DNA of 64,000 bases from Prosopocoilus inquinatus (taxonomy: Eukaryota > Arthropoda > Insecta > Coleoptera > Lucanidae): the NCBI GenBank assembly GCA_036172665.1, contig CM069872.1, forward strand, positions 22,795,001-22,859,000. The letters are read 5' to 3'. How positions within the stretch are numbered: the first letter of the stretch is position 1; every line of letters starts with the position of its first letter. The notes beneath the pieces are model-generated. The model saw only the letters and a list, made by a program, of their open reading frames with translations. It searched no databases and was not told where the DNA came from. Shown in pieces: positions 45,127 through 56,398 of this stretch. A program made the translations under genes and the position numbers.

Positions 45127-46043
45127 AGCTGCCCACACATTCATGAAGCAAAAACGCTTTAAAGCAAAACATTTTGCTGCAATGCAAAACATTTCGGTTA
45201 GTCACACACTGATGAAGCAAAATGTTTTCAGGCAAAACGCTTTCGGGCAAAATGTTTTCGGACAAAACATTTTCACGCAAAACGTTTTACTGCATTATAA
45301 AGCAATGCGACGTAACATCGAAGAGATAAAAAAAATGTTTCGTATGAATTATTTACCTCTTTTTGCTGATTAAACTAAATCGTACAAATAAATCTTACGA
45401 TTTTTAGAAAAATATGATACCTTTGCTGGCTGCCATAATTAATTTCATTTTTTGTTAAACTCGCTATTATAATTAGTTGTTACAATTACTTTGGACGACG
45501 AGTCTGTGGCAGTTTTTGCAAATGTGTGCAAAAGAAGAGATGAGTAATAAAGAAAATGCTATTGGATGCATCCTGTAAATGAAGAAAGAGTTAAAAAAAT
45601 ACTCTGAAAACCTATGCAACCTGTACTACGCTTTGTTCGTTACATTTTTTCTCCTCTTTTCTCTTGTTTCATCGAAAGAAGATATACGCGTCTCTTTATG
45701 CTAAAGAGAAGCGAAATAGTTTAGGACGAGAAAACGTCAACTTCAGCAGAAATATTTTTTTCGGTTGCGTAATATTTAGTTTCACGTTAAAACACATTCA
45801 CAGATCGAAACGCTTTAAGTAAAAACGTTTTGACTGCAATCGCTTTAACGTGCTTTACAGTAAAACGCTTTAAGTAAAAACGTTTTGGCTGCAATTGTTT
45901 TAGCGTGCTTTAAACTGCTTTATGTTTTGCTCTACCAGTGTGTGCTTGGTCCTATTTAAAGCATTGAAAAAGCACGTTCTAACAAGATTAGTCGAAAACG
46001 TTTTGCTTTAAAGCGTTTTTGCTTCATGAATGTGCGGGCAACC
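45127..46043. mobile_element. Harbinger-like non-autonomous element
   Basis: TGCCCACACATTCATGAAGC at the left and, inverted, TGCCCGCACATTCATGAAGC at the right begin arms of about 50 bp that continue into AAAAACGCTTTAAAGCAAAAC. TTA flanks both sides (45124-45126, 46044-46046). Subterminal stretches are full of GCAAAACRTTTT variants in both orientations. No transposase. Confidence 0.82.
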
Positions 46044-46046
46044 TTA

Positions 46047-48779
46047 CGCCGGGAACATAAAGCTCGCCCCGAGTCCTGGGAGCTCCTTATATGATCTGGT
46101 GTCCACAGTCAAAAAATACTCTGCCGCATAGGTTGTTACAGTTCTTGCTTTGGGAAGCCCTGTATAACAAAAGGTTCCGGAATTAGTTGCATTCTGTTAT
46201 CATCGAGCTATTTTTAGTACGCCAGAAAAAGGTGTGTCGCCGTTGGCCGTTTCGACCGCTCGGGCCTGAAAATAAACTTAATTAAATGATAAATTCCCGC
46301 GTCGCTTATTCTTTTCGCTTTTTGTTCAGATCTTCGAAGAATGCATTTCGAATTAGAAATTCATTTCTCGAATTAATTTAGAATTACAGAGAAAATTATG
46401 GTTTAGAACAGGCCTAATCCTGCGAGGGGAATATGTCGGGGTATATTCTCCTTCTACCATCGCACAGGGAGTGCCGGTTCCCGCTTGACGCTCAGTCGCT
46501 TCAATTTCAACAACCAACGATATACAAAACTTATGTAGATAATATTCTTTATGGAAAATGTTGTAGTTACGAGCAATATTATATCGTTTTTCGCTCAACA
46601 GTTTACCGCAAATAATACATTCTGCATTACCTGTACTGTTTATAAAACACAGATACTTAAGTTCATAATTTTGGTTCATGTTTGTATTTCACGAGAGCCA
46701 CACGTTTTATAAGTTCTGTTGGTACACGATCGGCTGGTAGGCTGGCTCGTTGATGTCGACGTTTCATTGATCTATCGAATAGTGGGGGATACTACAACGT
46801 GGCTCTTCTCATATTTTATGCCCAGGCCTGGTTTAGAATTACTCCCGATGTCGCCAGAGCTGCGAATTGCAAAATATTGCATTCGCTTCGTGGACGCGAT
46901 CGTAACCCTTGACATTCAGTTCTCATTGTAAGGGGGTTTATGCAACGTTCTGCCGAATTGGTGCACTCTCTTCGCTTTTCTTCTATTTGTCTTTTTCAAC
47001 CCTTTGCCCCGAATCGAGTTTACAACTAAGTATTCTAGAAGTAAATGTCGGGATGACCAAACGTTTCGTGTTTTGTGTTTGCTTGGTGACATTTTGAAAT
47101 ATTTTGGGTTAATTTTGGTTAAGTTTATCATTGATTGACTGCGTGATTTTGATTCAGATCTGAACATATACATCGTAGGGTCGTGGTCAACTTCGAGTTA
47201 ACTTGAAAGTTAATTCCACGTACAGAGCGGTCGTGTGCTGTTTTTTTTTTGTGTTTATTTTATTTGCTATTTTTGGATTCCCCCTCACCTCCTAGAGTTT
47301 TAATAACCACAGTATTCCTTGACCTAGCGGTGTTCTATTTTCTTGATATTCGATTTTATAATTCGCTGAACCGAAGATTTATTTCAGTAAGATCGATTTG
47401 AAACTTTATTTTTGTATTGATCTTGTAATATGACGAAACATAAAAAAAATTGTGAAATATTTTGGATGAGTCGCGTTTTCTTGATTTTTCCGCGGTATTA
47501 AAAAAGTTCGTCACCGTATTAACCTTGCTATCACCTGTTCAGGTACGCAGCAAGGTGTTTAGTTATTAACACAAACGTATTCCTTATTCTGAGTACCCCT
47601 AAAAGAAACCGCAACAATATCAAAACACTTGAGGACAAATTGAGGAAATAATGTATCCTAACGATATACGTTCCGCTACTGAATCAGTTGCAAGAAATAC
47701 AGTTAATGATTTTGGACCTCACAAATGTTAGTAATCTCCACAAATAAGATTTCATTTGAGTGGAAAATTTCCTTAGACGCCCTCTTCATTATCGGTGTAC
47801 AAATGACGCTGCGTAATGATCTCCGATTTGTCTGATTTGTCCTTGTAATCAAATTTTCTTCTAACTTCGTTAGCATATTTGGCACTATATTTCTCCATAA
47901 TTCATTTATCAAACATTCCACAAAAAAAAAATACCAACAAAGACGGAAATAGGATGGATTGAGGTCTAGAATAAAACTTGGAGAGCATAATGGCTTGAAG
48001 TTAACAAAGCAAATACTTCGATTGAAATTCGCGTTTTCAAAAATGTTTAAGGTGAACCAGACATGAAAGCATCCATTAAAGCAGACAAACGTGACCTCTC
48101 CAGACAATAGCAAAAATTATACTGTATACCGACCGTATACTGTATACCGAGTTTAAACTGTCTTGTGGAAAGTAAACTTCTGGCGTTAAAAATGTAAACA
48201 AGGGATACTTACGAAGGCAAATTAAAATCCGAAGCTAAGTTGATAGTATCGGGAGAATCATAAGCGACTTAAGCAGATGCTTCTTAAAAAGTAACTAAAG
48301 TTTATTTCGTAAAAATCTCAAAGAATCCCTTGCAACGAAACGTAATACATGTTCAACGAAATACACAGCCTTAGCGGAATCTGATGCAAGTATATACTTA
48401 AAAAGAGGTCGGTTCAAAAAATTTTTAATTTTCGGCAAGAAGTCCATTAAAAGACGATAGAGGCAGAGATGGACTCAAGGCCCGTACAGGGCCTGTAAGA
48501 ATATATTTCAACGGATGGAAAACGCAAGGTCTTAGAGTGAAATGAGCCCATAACATATGCTTTCTTCTAAAAATTAAATTCTAGGCCGGGTATCTTTATT
48601 TTTTTCTTTCCTATTGATTAAAGATACAATATATTTTACCATAATATCCGTTATGGTGTACTTTATGTCATCTTTTATAGTGTGTTAGTTACAAAAATCA
48701 GGAAAGGAAACTGTGCTTTCACAAGCAATTCTGATGACTATGACTAAATAATTAAGCCGCTAACTAACTAACCGTCTTC
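46047..48779. other. No confident feature
   Basis: A minus-strand frame at 47703-48113 has a faint mariner-like look but too weak to annotate. The rest shows nothing. Confidence 0.35.
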
Positions 48780-49013
48780 TGTTAAGTTGAGGCAATTCCA
48801 TCAGGGTAACGGCATCAACTTTATCAAGTACTTCAATATCCAAATGTCTTGCCAAATTACCATCGAAGACAATGTTTTTGTTAGAAAAGTATTGCGTACA
48901 CCTTTTAGCAAGTGTGGTGGATCAAAAATATGGATTATTTCTTGCTCATCGATCTTGTAACGGCAGACATCTGAATTTGACACTCTCGTATTGCTCTTAC
49001 ATTTGTTTCTCAT
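48780..49013 (-). pseudogene. P-element-like (THAP9-type) transposase fragment
   Basis: The minus strand reads IIHIFDPPHLLKGVRNTFLT and, after a frame break, remains of ASWxDI and LDKVDAV. FDPPHLLKxxRNxL is a hallmark of the central part of P-element and THAP9 transposases. Only about 75 codons are left, next to a hammerhead repeat array. Confidence 0.75.
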
Positions 49014-49089
49014 TTAATAATTGTGTTTCTCCTAAATTGATTCTATTACCTTTTTGTATACAGTTATACTTTTTCATATCGAATTTTTG

Positions 49090-49735
49090 TTGAACCAACT
49101 GCAAACAAAAACGACTTGTCCAATTTATTCGCAATTGCGATGTAAGAGTGATGAATAGATAAAATAGCGACATCTTACGATCGCTTTTTGACCTGACATT
49201 GCAGTAGGATAGACAAATTGAAGCGGGATTTGCTCCTAATAAGTCCCCCATGCAAGGCGGCCATGCTTGCTGTCAAAGCATAATGAAAGATTTTAGAAAA
49301 ATTTTGTGCAAATCGTTCTTGATTACAGTGAAAACCTCGAGCAGCCTCTGGACAGCTGTTTCAGCCCTGCTTGGGGTTTACTTCAGCAGAGACGTAGCTC
49401 GACATTCCCACTGCAAACAAAAACGACTTGTCCAATTTATTCGCAATTGCGATGTAAGAGTGATGAATAGATAAAATAGCGACATCTTACGATCGCTTTT
49501 TGACCTGACATTGCAGTAGGATAGACAAATTGAAGCGGGATTTGCTCCTAATAAGTTCCCCATGCAAGCCGCCCATGCTTGTTGTCAAAGCATAATGAAA
49601 GATTTTAGAAAAATTTTGTGCAAATCGTTCTTGATTGCAGTGAAAACCTCGAGCAGCCTCTGGACAGCTGAAGAAGCCCCAAGCAGGGCTGAGACAGCTG
49701 TCCAGAGGCTGCTCGAGATTTTGACTTACGGTGGG
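49090..49735 (-). mobile_element. Hammerhead repeat (retrozyme-like), locus 7: tandem array
   Basis: Antisense monomers head to tail: GCAAACAAAAACGACTTGTC recurs at 49101 and 49413, period 312 bp. Almost two monomers are followed by an inverted end (49670-49735) in which the hammerhead folds back. A hammerhead at 49336-49401 (minus) has CTGAAGT in place of CTGAAGA. The one at about 49664-49727 (plus) lacks the 5' strand of helix I and has GAGA for GAAA. The outer ends differ from the other loci and I found no target duplication. Confidence 0.88.
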
Positions 49736-50026
49736 TTTCACAAAAATATGGTTAATCAGCGATTAATTTAATTCTCTGATTAAGGAACATTATTGGATGA
49801 AGTTAACAGTAGATTTGAAACAACCAATTATATTGTTTCACCTAACCAATCATAAGCTTTAGTCAAGCTGTTCAATTAATCAGTGATTAAATAAGTTTTG
49901 TCATATTAAATGAGATTGCCTATAACGAGTCAAATGATTCACAAGGCACAAATAATTCCAGTAACCACTGTAGTTAATTTGAATTTCGCTCTAAATAGCA
50001 ACAATTTGCGAGAAATATTCACAATA

Positions 50027-50247
50027 GGTGTGTTTTTTTTGCCACAAATCTCATCTCAACTCAGATAGACGTCATTTTCGTTGGCTTGATCAAGTAAGTT
50101 TGAACTGTGATTTCGATCTCCCACCTTGTCACTCGTGCACTTCTATGAGTTGCCAGGTTGAAATACTCATTCAAACTTACTTGTTCGCGGGAATGGAAAT
50201 GACGTTTATCTGAGATGAAGTGAGTTTTGCGGTAAAAAGGACACACC
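50027..50247. mobile_element. Palindromic MITE, about 100-bp arms
   Basis: GGTGTGT at the left and ACACACC at the right, TA on both sides (50025-50026, 50248-50249). The arms pair through CTCAGATARACGTCATTT and CAAGTAAGTTTGAA. Confidence 0.85.
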
Positions 50248-50464
50248 TAATGTCTTACCTGTGATGACGAAATGCAAAATAACGCTAAAGCTGACCACTG
50301 GGGGCAAATGTACGAAACACACAAGATGTCAATAACAAAAAGAAAATACGGAACTTGCTTCTCTGATCGTAGAAAGTAAATATCGCGGGAATGGCAAATA
50401 CGCAAGGCACACTCACCGAATATCATCTGTGCGAAGGATCACATTCTAATAAAGTTCACTATTA

Positions 50465-50665
50465 GACATTTAGAAATGTTTATAACATTGTTCGATGTGG
50501 CGCCCATCATTAGCGACAAACAAACGAGCTCGGCGATAAAGATATTCTTGTGTTCATATGCATGTCACGAATAGCGCAAATACCGTCGACGACATTATGA
50601 ATACTGCACTCTGAAACACTTTTCTCGCCATTCGTGAATTGCGACATTTTAATAACTAATAGTGC
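50465..50665 (-). pseudogene. Mariner-type transposase C-terminal fragment
   Basis: The minus strand ends LYRRARLFVANDGRHIEQCY before a stop. RRxxxCIxxxGxHFEHL-like endings close many mariner-type transposases. Only about 40-60 codons are left and the match is loose. Confidence 0.4.
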
Positions 50666-50789
50666 TATGTGGATAGTAATCATATTTAGCTTTAATTCGT
50701 TCAGTCACTTTTCACAAACTAAACTGTTGATCCCAGAGAATACGGAGCAATAAATTGTGTGTCATCATCATAAAAAATGAAGTAAATTC

Positions 50790-50934
50790 TGTTGCAGATC
50801 AATTACACCCACATATATGCAGCGTATCAACGTTAGCTGTGTATTAGATTTTTATTATTGATTTCACGTATGTCGTAATAATATTTCTTTTTTCACTTAA
50901 TTTTGTACACCACTTTAATTAATAAAGCCCAACA
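50790..50934 (+). repeat. 5' LTR of the Copia element, with PBS
   Basis: 145 bp, with AATAAAGCCC near its end. It is followed by GGTTACGGGTCCATAG, close to the internal initiator-tRNA-Met site used by Drosophila copia. The tRNA assignment is from memory of that family. Confidence 0.88.
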
Positions 50935-51099
50935 GGTTACGGGTCCATAGTGCGCGAGATGTACAATTGTGTTATTTGGAAAAACGATACTGAAAAGTTC
51001 CTGAAAAGCTCGAAAGTCGATTAATCTGTTAGTCATCGAGATAATGCATATGAATACGACGCATTCGATGCTACTTTAGGTGTTATCACGTGAATACTA

Positions 51100-52130
51100 T
51101 GATACATAGGTAATACAAGCCGAGGCTTTGCTCGTAATGAATGAAACATGGGCATACGTTTCTGGCGAAATCCTCCAACCCGAAGTAAAAGGCGAAGGCA
51201 CAGAATTCGTCGCATCGCAGGCAGCGCATAAGGCTTGGCTTGCAGCGAATCGTAAGTCAAAAGCTGACTTAATATTGTTCATCCATCCTTCTGAACTAAA
51301 ACATTCGAGGATGCGCTACTTCCCGTGACGTATGGATCAAATTGGAGTCAATTTATGCATCATAAGGACCCGCGCGTCAAACAACCCTACTTAAACGTCT
51401 CATTCAGCATAAAATGCAAGAAGGCGATTACGTGACGGAACAACACAGGTTTTTCGACGCTGTAGATAAATTGCAAGTAATGGAAGTGGATATTAACGGT
51501 GATCTACTGACAATTATGCCGCTATACAGTCTTCCCATCAGCTATGACAATTTCCGTTGTGCTATTGAGTCACTTGATAAACTGCCGGAAACAGAGACAC
51601 TGAAAGTGAAAATTCTGGAAGAATGTAATGCATGACAACAGGGAGGTGAAGATAATCCGAATGGTGCTATGTTTGTGAATTCGAATGAAAGGTTCTCAAG
51701 TAAATCAAAAGGTGATGCAAGTAAAACCGCGGGAACAGAAAAACGGAAGCAAACCAAACCAAAGCCGAAATACAAGTGTGGCTTTTGTGGCAAACAAGGA
51801 CATAAAGAATCCGATTGTTTTCGCAAAAAGAACTTTAACCAACCAGCATACAGAGCAAATGAGGATTACAATTGCTTTTCCGTTGATAAAGAAATGTCAA
51901 AGTAAAATAATGTAAATAATTTATGGTGTATCGACAGTGGTTGCACTTCGCACCTATGCAAAGACGAAAGTGCATTTGCAACCGCGAAAGAAATACAAAG
52001 TAACTTGAGACTTGCAGATAATTTTGTAACGTTAGTGAGAGCGAAAGGTGGCGTGCGAATTAAGACTGCGAACAACGCGATTAACGCGAATAACGTGATT
52101 AAGGCTGTATGCTCGTTTAGAGCTGAACTC
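51100..52130 (+). pseudogene. Copia gag and protease
   Basis: Broken frames give a Gag capsid part, then a zinc knuckle CGFCGKQGHKESDC (CX2CX4HX4C) near 51780-51820. The protease active site follows in WCIDSGCTSHLC near 51933. Gag would package the RNA. After about 52120 the Copia sequence is lost until about 54600. Several frameshifts and stops. Confidence 0.85.
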
Positions 52131-52678
52131 GATTTCAAATGGGCGTATCACTATTTTCGCATATATTTAGAAGAAATATATGTTCAACATGTGTTCCTGC
52201 ATTTTTACACACAAACGAAAAGAACAAAGAACAGAATTACCACCTAAACGTTTTCCTTGTAATTTATGACTCTGCTGTCACTGATCTTTATTTTTGATTC
52301 GTTTACATGCCAGTTTGACACACCCACAAGAGAATATTCGGATAAAGCCTCGTTCTCATGGGCACCGCCCGCGGCCTCCTGCAAATTTTAAGGGCGAGCG
52401 CACACTCAGATGAGTAAAATTTTTTATGGAAAAGTGATGTTAATAAAAACGGCGACCTGATCTAACACAGAAACTACGTAAAACTCGGGAAATAAAACTA
52501 CGTATGTCGGAAAGTGAAAGTTTATCAGAATTGAAATAACGACACAAAAAAAAAAACTCCTCGCATGTTCCTCTGTAAATCAATAACATCATTTTGTTGT
52601 TTCATTACCGTTATTATTATCTTTTGCTTTTTTATCTAGACTACACTTCCGTGCACTAAAATTAGGCACAATGAAATA

Positions 52679-53238
52679 TTGTGGTTTAAAGTGGACGTAA
52701 AGAAAAAATATACATTATACAGAATAAATGTGCGTAAGATTATTGGAATAGGAATTAATACTGCTGTAATGTACCGACGCATGGAAGAAAAAACGCTCAC
52801 AGAGCAAGTTAATGCTTTAAAAACGGACATTATTAATTGCCCAAAGCACGTATTTGGCGATCATTCTGATTGTGACGTTTATTTTGCGCCGGGTTCAAAG
52901 ATAATGAAATTAATTCAGTTCCAGACTTAGTAGAATGTAGATTATTTCATGATATTATTGCTTGATGTAATCATTTGACGCATAATGCATACAGTTTACT
53001 TTTAAATACGAACATTAATGCAGCGGAGACGTACAATTCAATTGTTTCAAAATTTGTTGATGGGAAAAGAGTTAACTTCTCTTTGAAAAATAGGTACGAA
53101 GTCAGATGCCACGCTGCGAGCGTTTCTTATAATTTCAGTGAGCAATATCACCACCGCATTTATAGGAGAATGGTCGGGAAAAGTCCAGGCAAATATACCA
53201 AAGTATATAGTGTGGCCGGATACGTAGGGACAGCTTGA
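52679..53238 (+). pseudogene. Fragment of an unrecognised transposon-associated protein
   Basis: Two plus-strand frames, 52679-52930 and 52975-53238, read CPKHVFGDHSDCDVYFAPGS and NAYSLLLNTNINAAETYNSI, then GKRVNFSLKNRYEVRC and KSPGKYTK. The second looks like a family often seen next to insect DNA transposons, but I cannot name it. It lies in the foreign block within Copia, beside a 399-bp palindrome. Confidence 0.45.
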
Positions 53239-53265
53239 GTAATTTCTGTCTTTGAAGAGATAGAA

Positions 53266-53664
53266 AGATGATTAAATTAGCAAAAAGATGCAGGTTCGAG
53301 AGCTCATTAAGAATCCATTTTCAAACTTACTTCTCATGGCCAACCTGGTTAAAATTTTACAAAAACCAAAATCTCCTAATTTCTTTTATTTACCGTAACT
53401 TTTTTGTTTATTTAAGATATTGAGATGCGGTTTGAACTAGTTTGCATGATAATTTAAGTAATTTTATGGGCACTTATAATTATCGTGCAAATTAGTTCAA
53501 ACCGCATCTCAATATCTTAAGTAACAAAAAGTTACAGCAAATAAAAGAAATTAAGAGATTTTGGTTTTTGTAAAATTTTAACCAGGTTGGCCATGACAAG
53601 TAAGTTTGAAAATGGATTCTTAATGAGCTCTCGAACCTGCATCTTTTTGCTAATTTAATCATCT
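53266..53664. mobile_element. 399-bp palindrome with about 185-bp arms (foldback or MITE)
   Basis: AGATGATTAAATTAGCAAAA at one end and its exact inverse at the other. The arms stay nearly identical through GCTCTCGAACCTGC, TTTTACAAAAACC and GATATTGAGATGCGGTTTGA to a centre of about 45 nt (AATTTTATGGGCACTTATAA). The high arm identity suggests recent insertion or repair. Confidence 0.92.
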
Positions 53665-53714
53665 AAAAAGTACCAATTTTAATTCCAAGGTGTAATAACG
53701 TTTTCATTCTTGCA

Positions 53715-54524
53715 TCAATTTAATTCGGCTAAATATTTCAAAATTTCAGCTTTTGCCATTTTCTTTGTGGCATCATCCAACATAGATAATATTGTGGCAA
53801 CAGCTTGACCAAATTTATCATCTTCGGTTACTTGCTTTGGTCGAGCGATAGCTTCTTGGAGTTTTTGTGAAGTCTCCAAAAAATGCTTTATTAATGTCAG
53901 GTAAGTCGTCTAATTTTCTCTTTCTTTTTACACAAACGCTTCTGGGTGTTTCACTTGAAGTCGCACAACTGCTAGTGCTGGGTGTTTCTGAGGCAGATTC
54001 CCCTTCATGCATCTCTTCTGTATCATCAGCCATTAGGGTTTCTTCATTACAAATTGTAGCCTGAGGTTGTAGGAAATTAGTGGTCGTCCTAGAACACAAT
54101 AATGAAGCTGCTCATAATATTATTTACTTGGTACATACTACCAAGTAAATAAGATTTTGTGAATTTATTTAAAAAAGACAAATTGTCCATTAGTTACCAA
54201 GGAATTTTTTCGTATTGTTGGGATTCAGTTTCAGTTCCTCCTTCCTGTACTATTTTTTTCTTCTCCCTCGTGAAACGATCTCGAAGGGGTTTCCATTTTT
54301 TTGAACAGTCTATATATTCCAACGTGATATTAATTTCTGTAGGTATATTAAACTGTAATATAAATTAGTCCTACCTGTTAAACCCAAACGATTACCAATT
54401 TCGATCCATATTTTTGTTTTTGGCATAACATTTTGTAATTCATGTTCTGCTTATTATACAAACATTCATATTTCCGCACTTCCTCGATTAAATGCCCAAA
54501 GTTTACAACATTTATAGCATCCAT
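53715..54524 (-). pseudogene. MADF-domain gene, frameshifted
   Basis: The start at 54522-54524 gives FGHLIEEVRKYECLYN, the opening of a MADF (Myb/SANT-like) domain. A one-base shift leads to WIEIGNRLGLTG, then a GT-AG intron (about 54338-54375), then KKWKPLRDRFTREKKK and LSFLNKF, the rest of MADF. The later frame has a serine- and threonine-rich linker with KRKRK and, after another shift, a helical C-terminus ATILSMLDDATKKMAKAEIL. MADF proteins bind DNA and are also carried by PIF/Harbinger transposons as their second gene, which is a likely origin here. Confidence 0.7.
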
Positions 54525-54701
54525 CACGAAAATATTAGTGATTACTGATTACTTATTAGGTTTAAGGTTATGTTCGTAGCGTTAACGGCGCGGACGACGC
54601 GAAAGTTAAAAGTTGACCAACTTCCAACGTAATTCGGCGTTTGGCCTGCTTGTTAACAAAGGAGAAGCCGTCAAGAAAACGGCCGGACATCTCCATCTGT
54701 T

Positions 54702-56398
54702 ATGGCTGAGTTTGAATGCGAACATATCTACGAAGATTTCTCTCCAAAGAATGAGACTCATCAAACCTTAGGAAAAAGTCTTAAACAAGAGACGTCCTTA
54801 CCAAAAATAGTCGAAGTTGACCGGAATGTTACCAATCCAGGAAATCCAGATGATGACAATACACATTTCCATGGTTTCAAGAAGGTAATCGATCCAAAAA
54901 TACCGGATGTCGACGATCAACCATTTCTTGGATTTGAGAGAAAATTTAATTCATCAGAAGTCCTTGAAGAAAGCCAACAAAGTCATCAGAACAATCTTCA
55001 GAATGACGTTCCAAAGAGACGAATACCTGGTAGACCGAAGAAAGTGATGACAGGCAGAAGAGGTCGACCTGCCAAAGCACGTGAGTCTGCTGAGCAACAA
55101 GGAAGTCATGACGATGTCAGAGCAACAGTTAATACCTCTGCTCCTGAAAATTTGAGTAATAGCACTAATCTTGAAAAAGGAGATGATTCTCTTTACGACA
55201 CGCAAGTCGCAATGAACGCATCGGAGATTCCCGTCAGGGATGCGATGGAAGGACCAGATCGAAAAGAGTGGTTTAATGCTCTATATTCTGAAATTAAATG
55301 CTTAGTCTCAAATGATACTTCGGAGATAGTTCAACGACCAGTCGACAATCAGGTGATTGACTGCAGAACAATATTACGGAATAAATACAATCCAGACGGA
55401 ACATTGCACCGAAGAAAGGCAAGAATAGTCGCACGAGGTTTTAGTCAAAGGCCGGGGATAGACTTTGTGGACACTTTTTCTCCTGTAGCCAGAATTGAAT
55501 CTTTTCGCTTGCTCATGGCGCTATCGGCAAAATTTAAATTGCAAATTTCACAACTGGATATCACAACGGCTTACCTGAATAGACAATTTATTATTTATGG
55601 AACAGCCAGACTTGTTAGTGGAATCACTGCAACAAATTATCGCGGCGAAGAAGGACGATATTATCATCAGTAAAGCAAGGAACATGCTAGAAAAGCTAAA
55701 ATCCGGAGACAAGGTTTGCAAACTGCAAAAAGCAATTTCGTGGACTTCGGTAAATGGCCGACAGTAGCATGCTAAGCTGAGCAAAACACTTGAATCAATT
55801 GGATTAAAGCCTACAAATTCAGATCCCTGTATTTATACTGATGAACGACGAGCATATTCTATTTTTATACTCATCTACGTTGACATTTTAATCGCTTCTC
55901 GAGATCAGAAAAGAGCGCAGGAGATCAAGAAGGCACTCTCCACCAAATTTTACGTGAAGGACCTGGATACTGGTATCGGAGTGGAACAAACCAAAAACAA
56001 GATTACCTTATGTCAAAGCGGTATTGCAATATTGCAGAAATTCTAAATGCTTGATTGCAAAGTTGTGAAGGCCCCAGTAGCAATCGGAATCAAGTTTGAT
56101 ATTCATACAAATCCCGAAGAAGAAAGTACACAACTCCCATTCAGAGAGTTGATTGGGGCGCTCATGTACGTTGCTGGTGTTACTAAACCTGACATTGCTT
56201 ACGCAGTCAACATGTTGAGTCAATATAACAACTGTTATAATCAAACCCATTGGCAAGCTGCAAAACGAATCCTCCGTTACCTAAAAGGAACGATTGACAA
56301 AAAGTTGTTTTATACTCGAGATGATAAGGGAGTTCTTGGCTATGCAGACGCTGACTGGGGGAACTGCAACAATGACCGGAAACCTTATTCTGGATATA
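54702..56398 (+). pseudogene. Copia reverse transcriptase, first part
   Basis: A long open frame (54702-55673) has an acidic linker with two AT-hook-like boxes (GRPKK, RRGRPAK), then RT (HRRKARIVARGFSQRPGIDF, TFSPVARIESFRLLMAL, QLDITTAYLN with the first catalytic aspartate). It shifts frame after YLN. Later comes IYVDILIASRDQ, where the family has YVDDxL, so one catalytic aspartate codon is missing. RNase H starts ELIGALMYV, KRILRYLKGT, GYADADWG and is cut in SGYT by the mariner-type element. Confidence 0.92.

Noticed and set aside
45143..45373. Open frame rich in KQNVFRQNAFGQN
   Set aside because: It is a by-product of the GCAAAACGTTTT motifs in the Harbinger-like element.
47703..48113. 136-codon minus-strand frame
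   Set aside because: Some resemblance to a mariner-type C-terminus, but no clear motif; not annotated as a gene.
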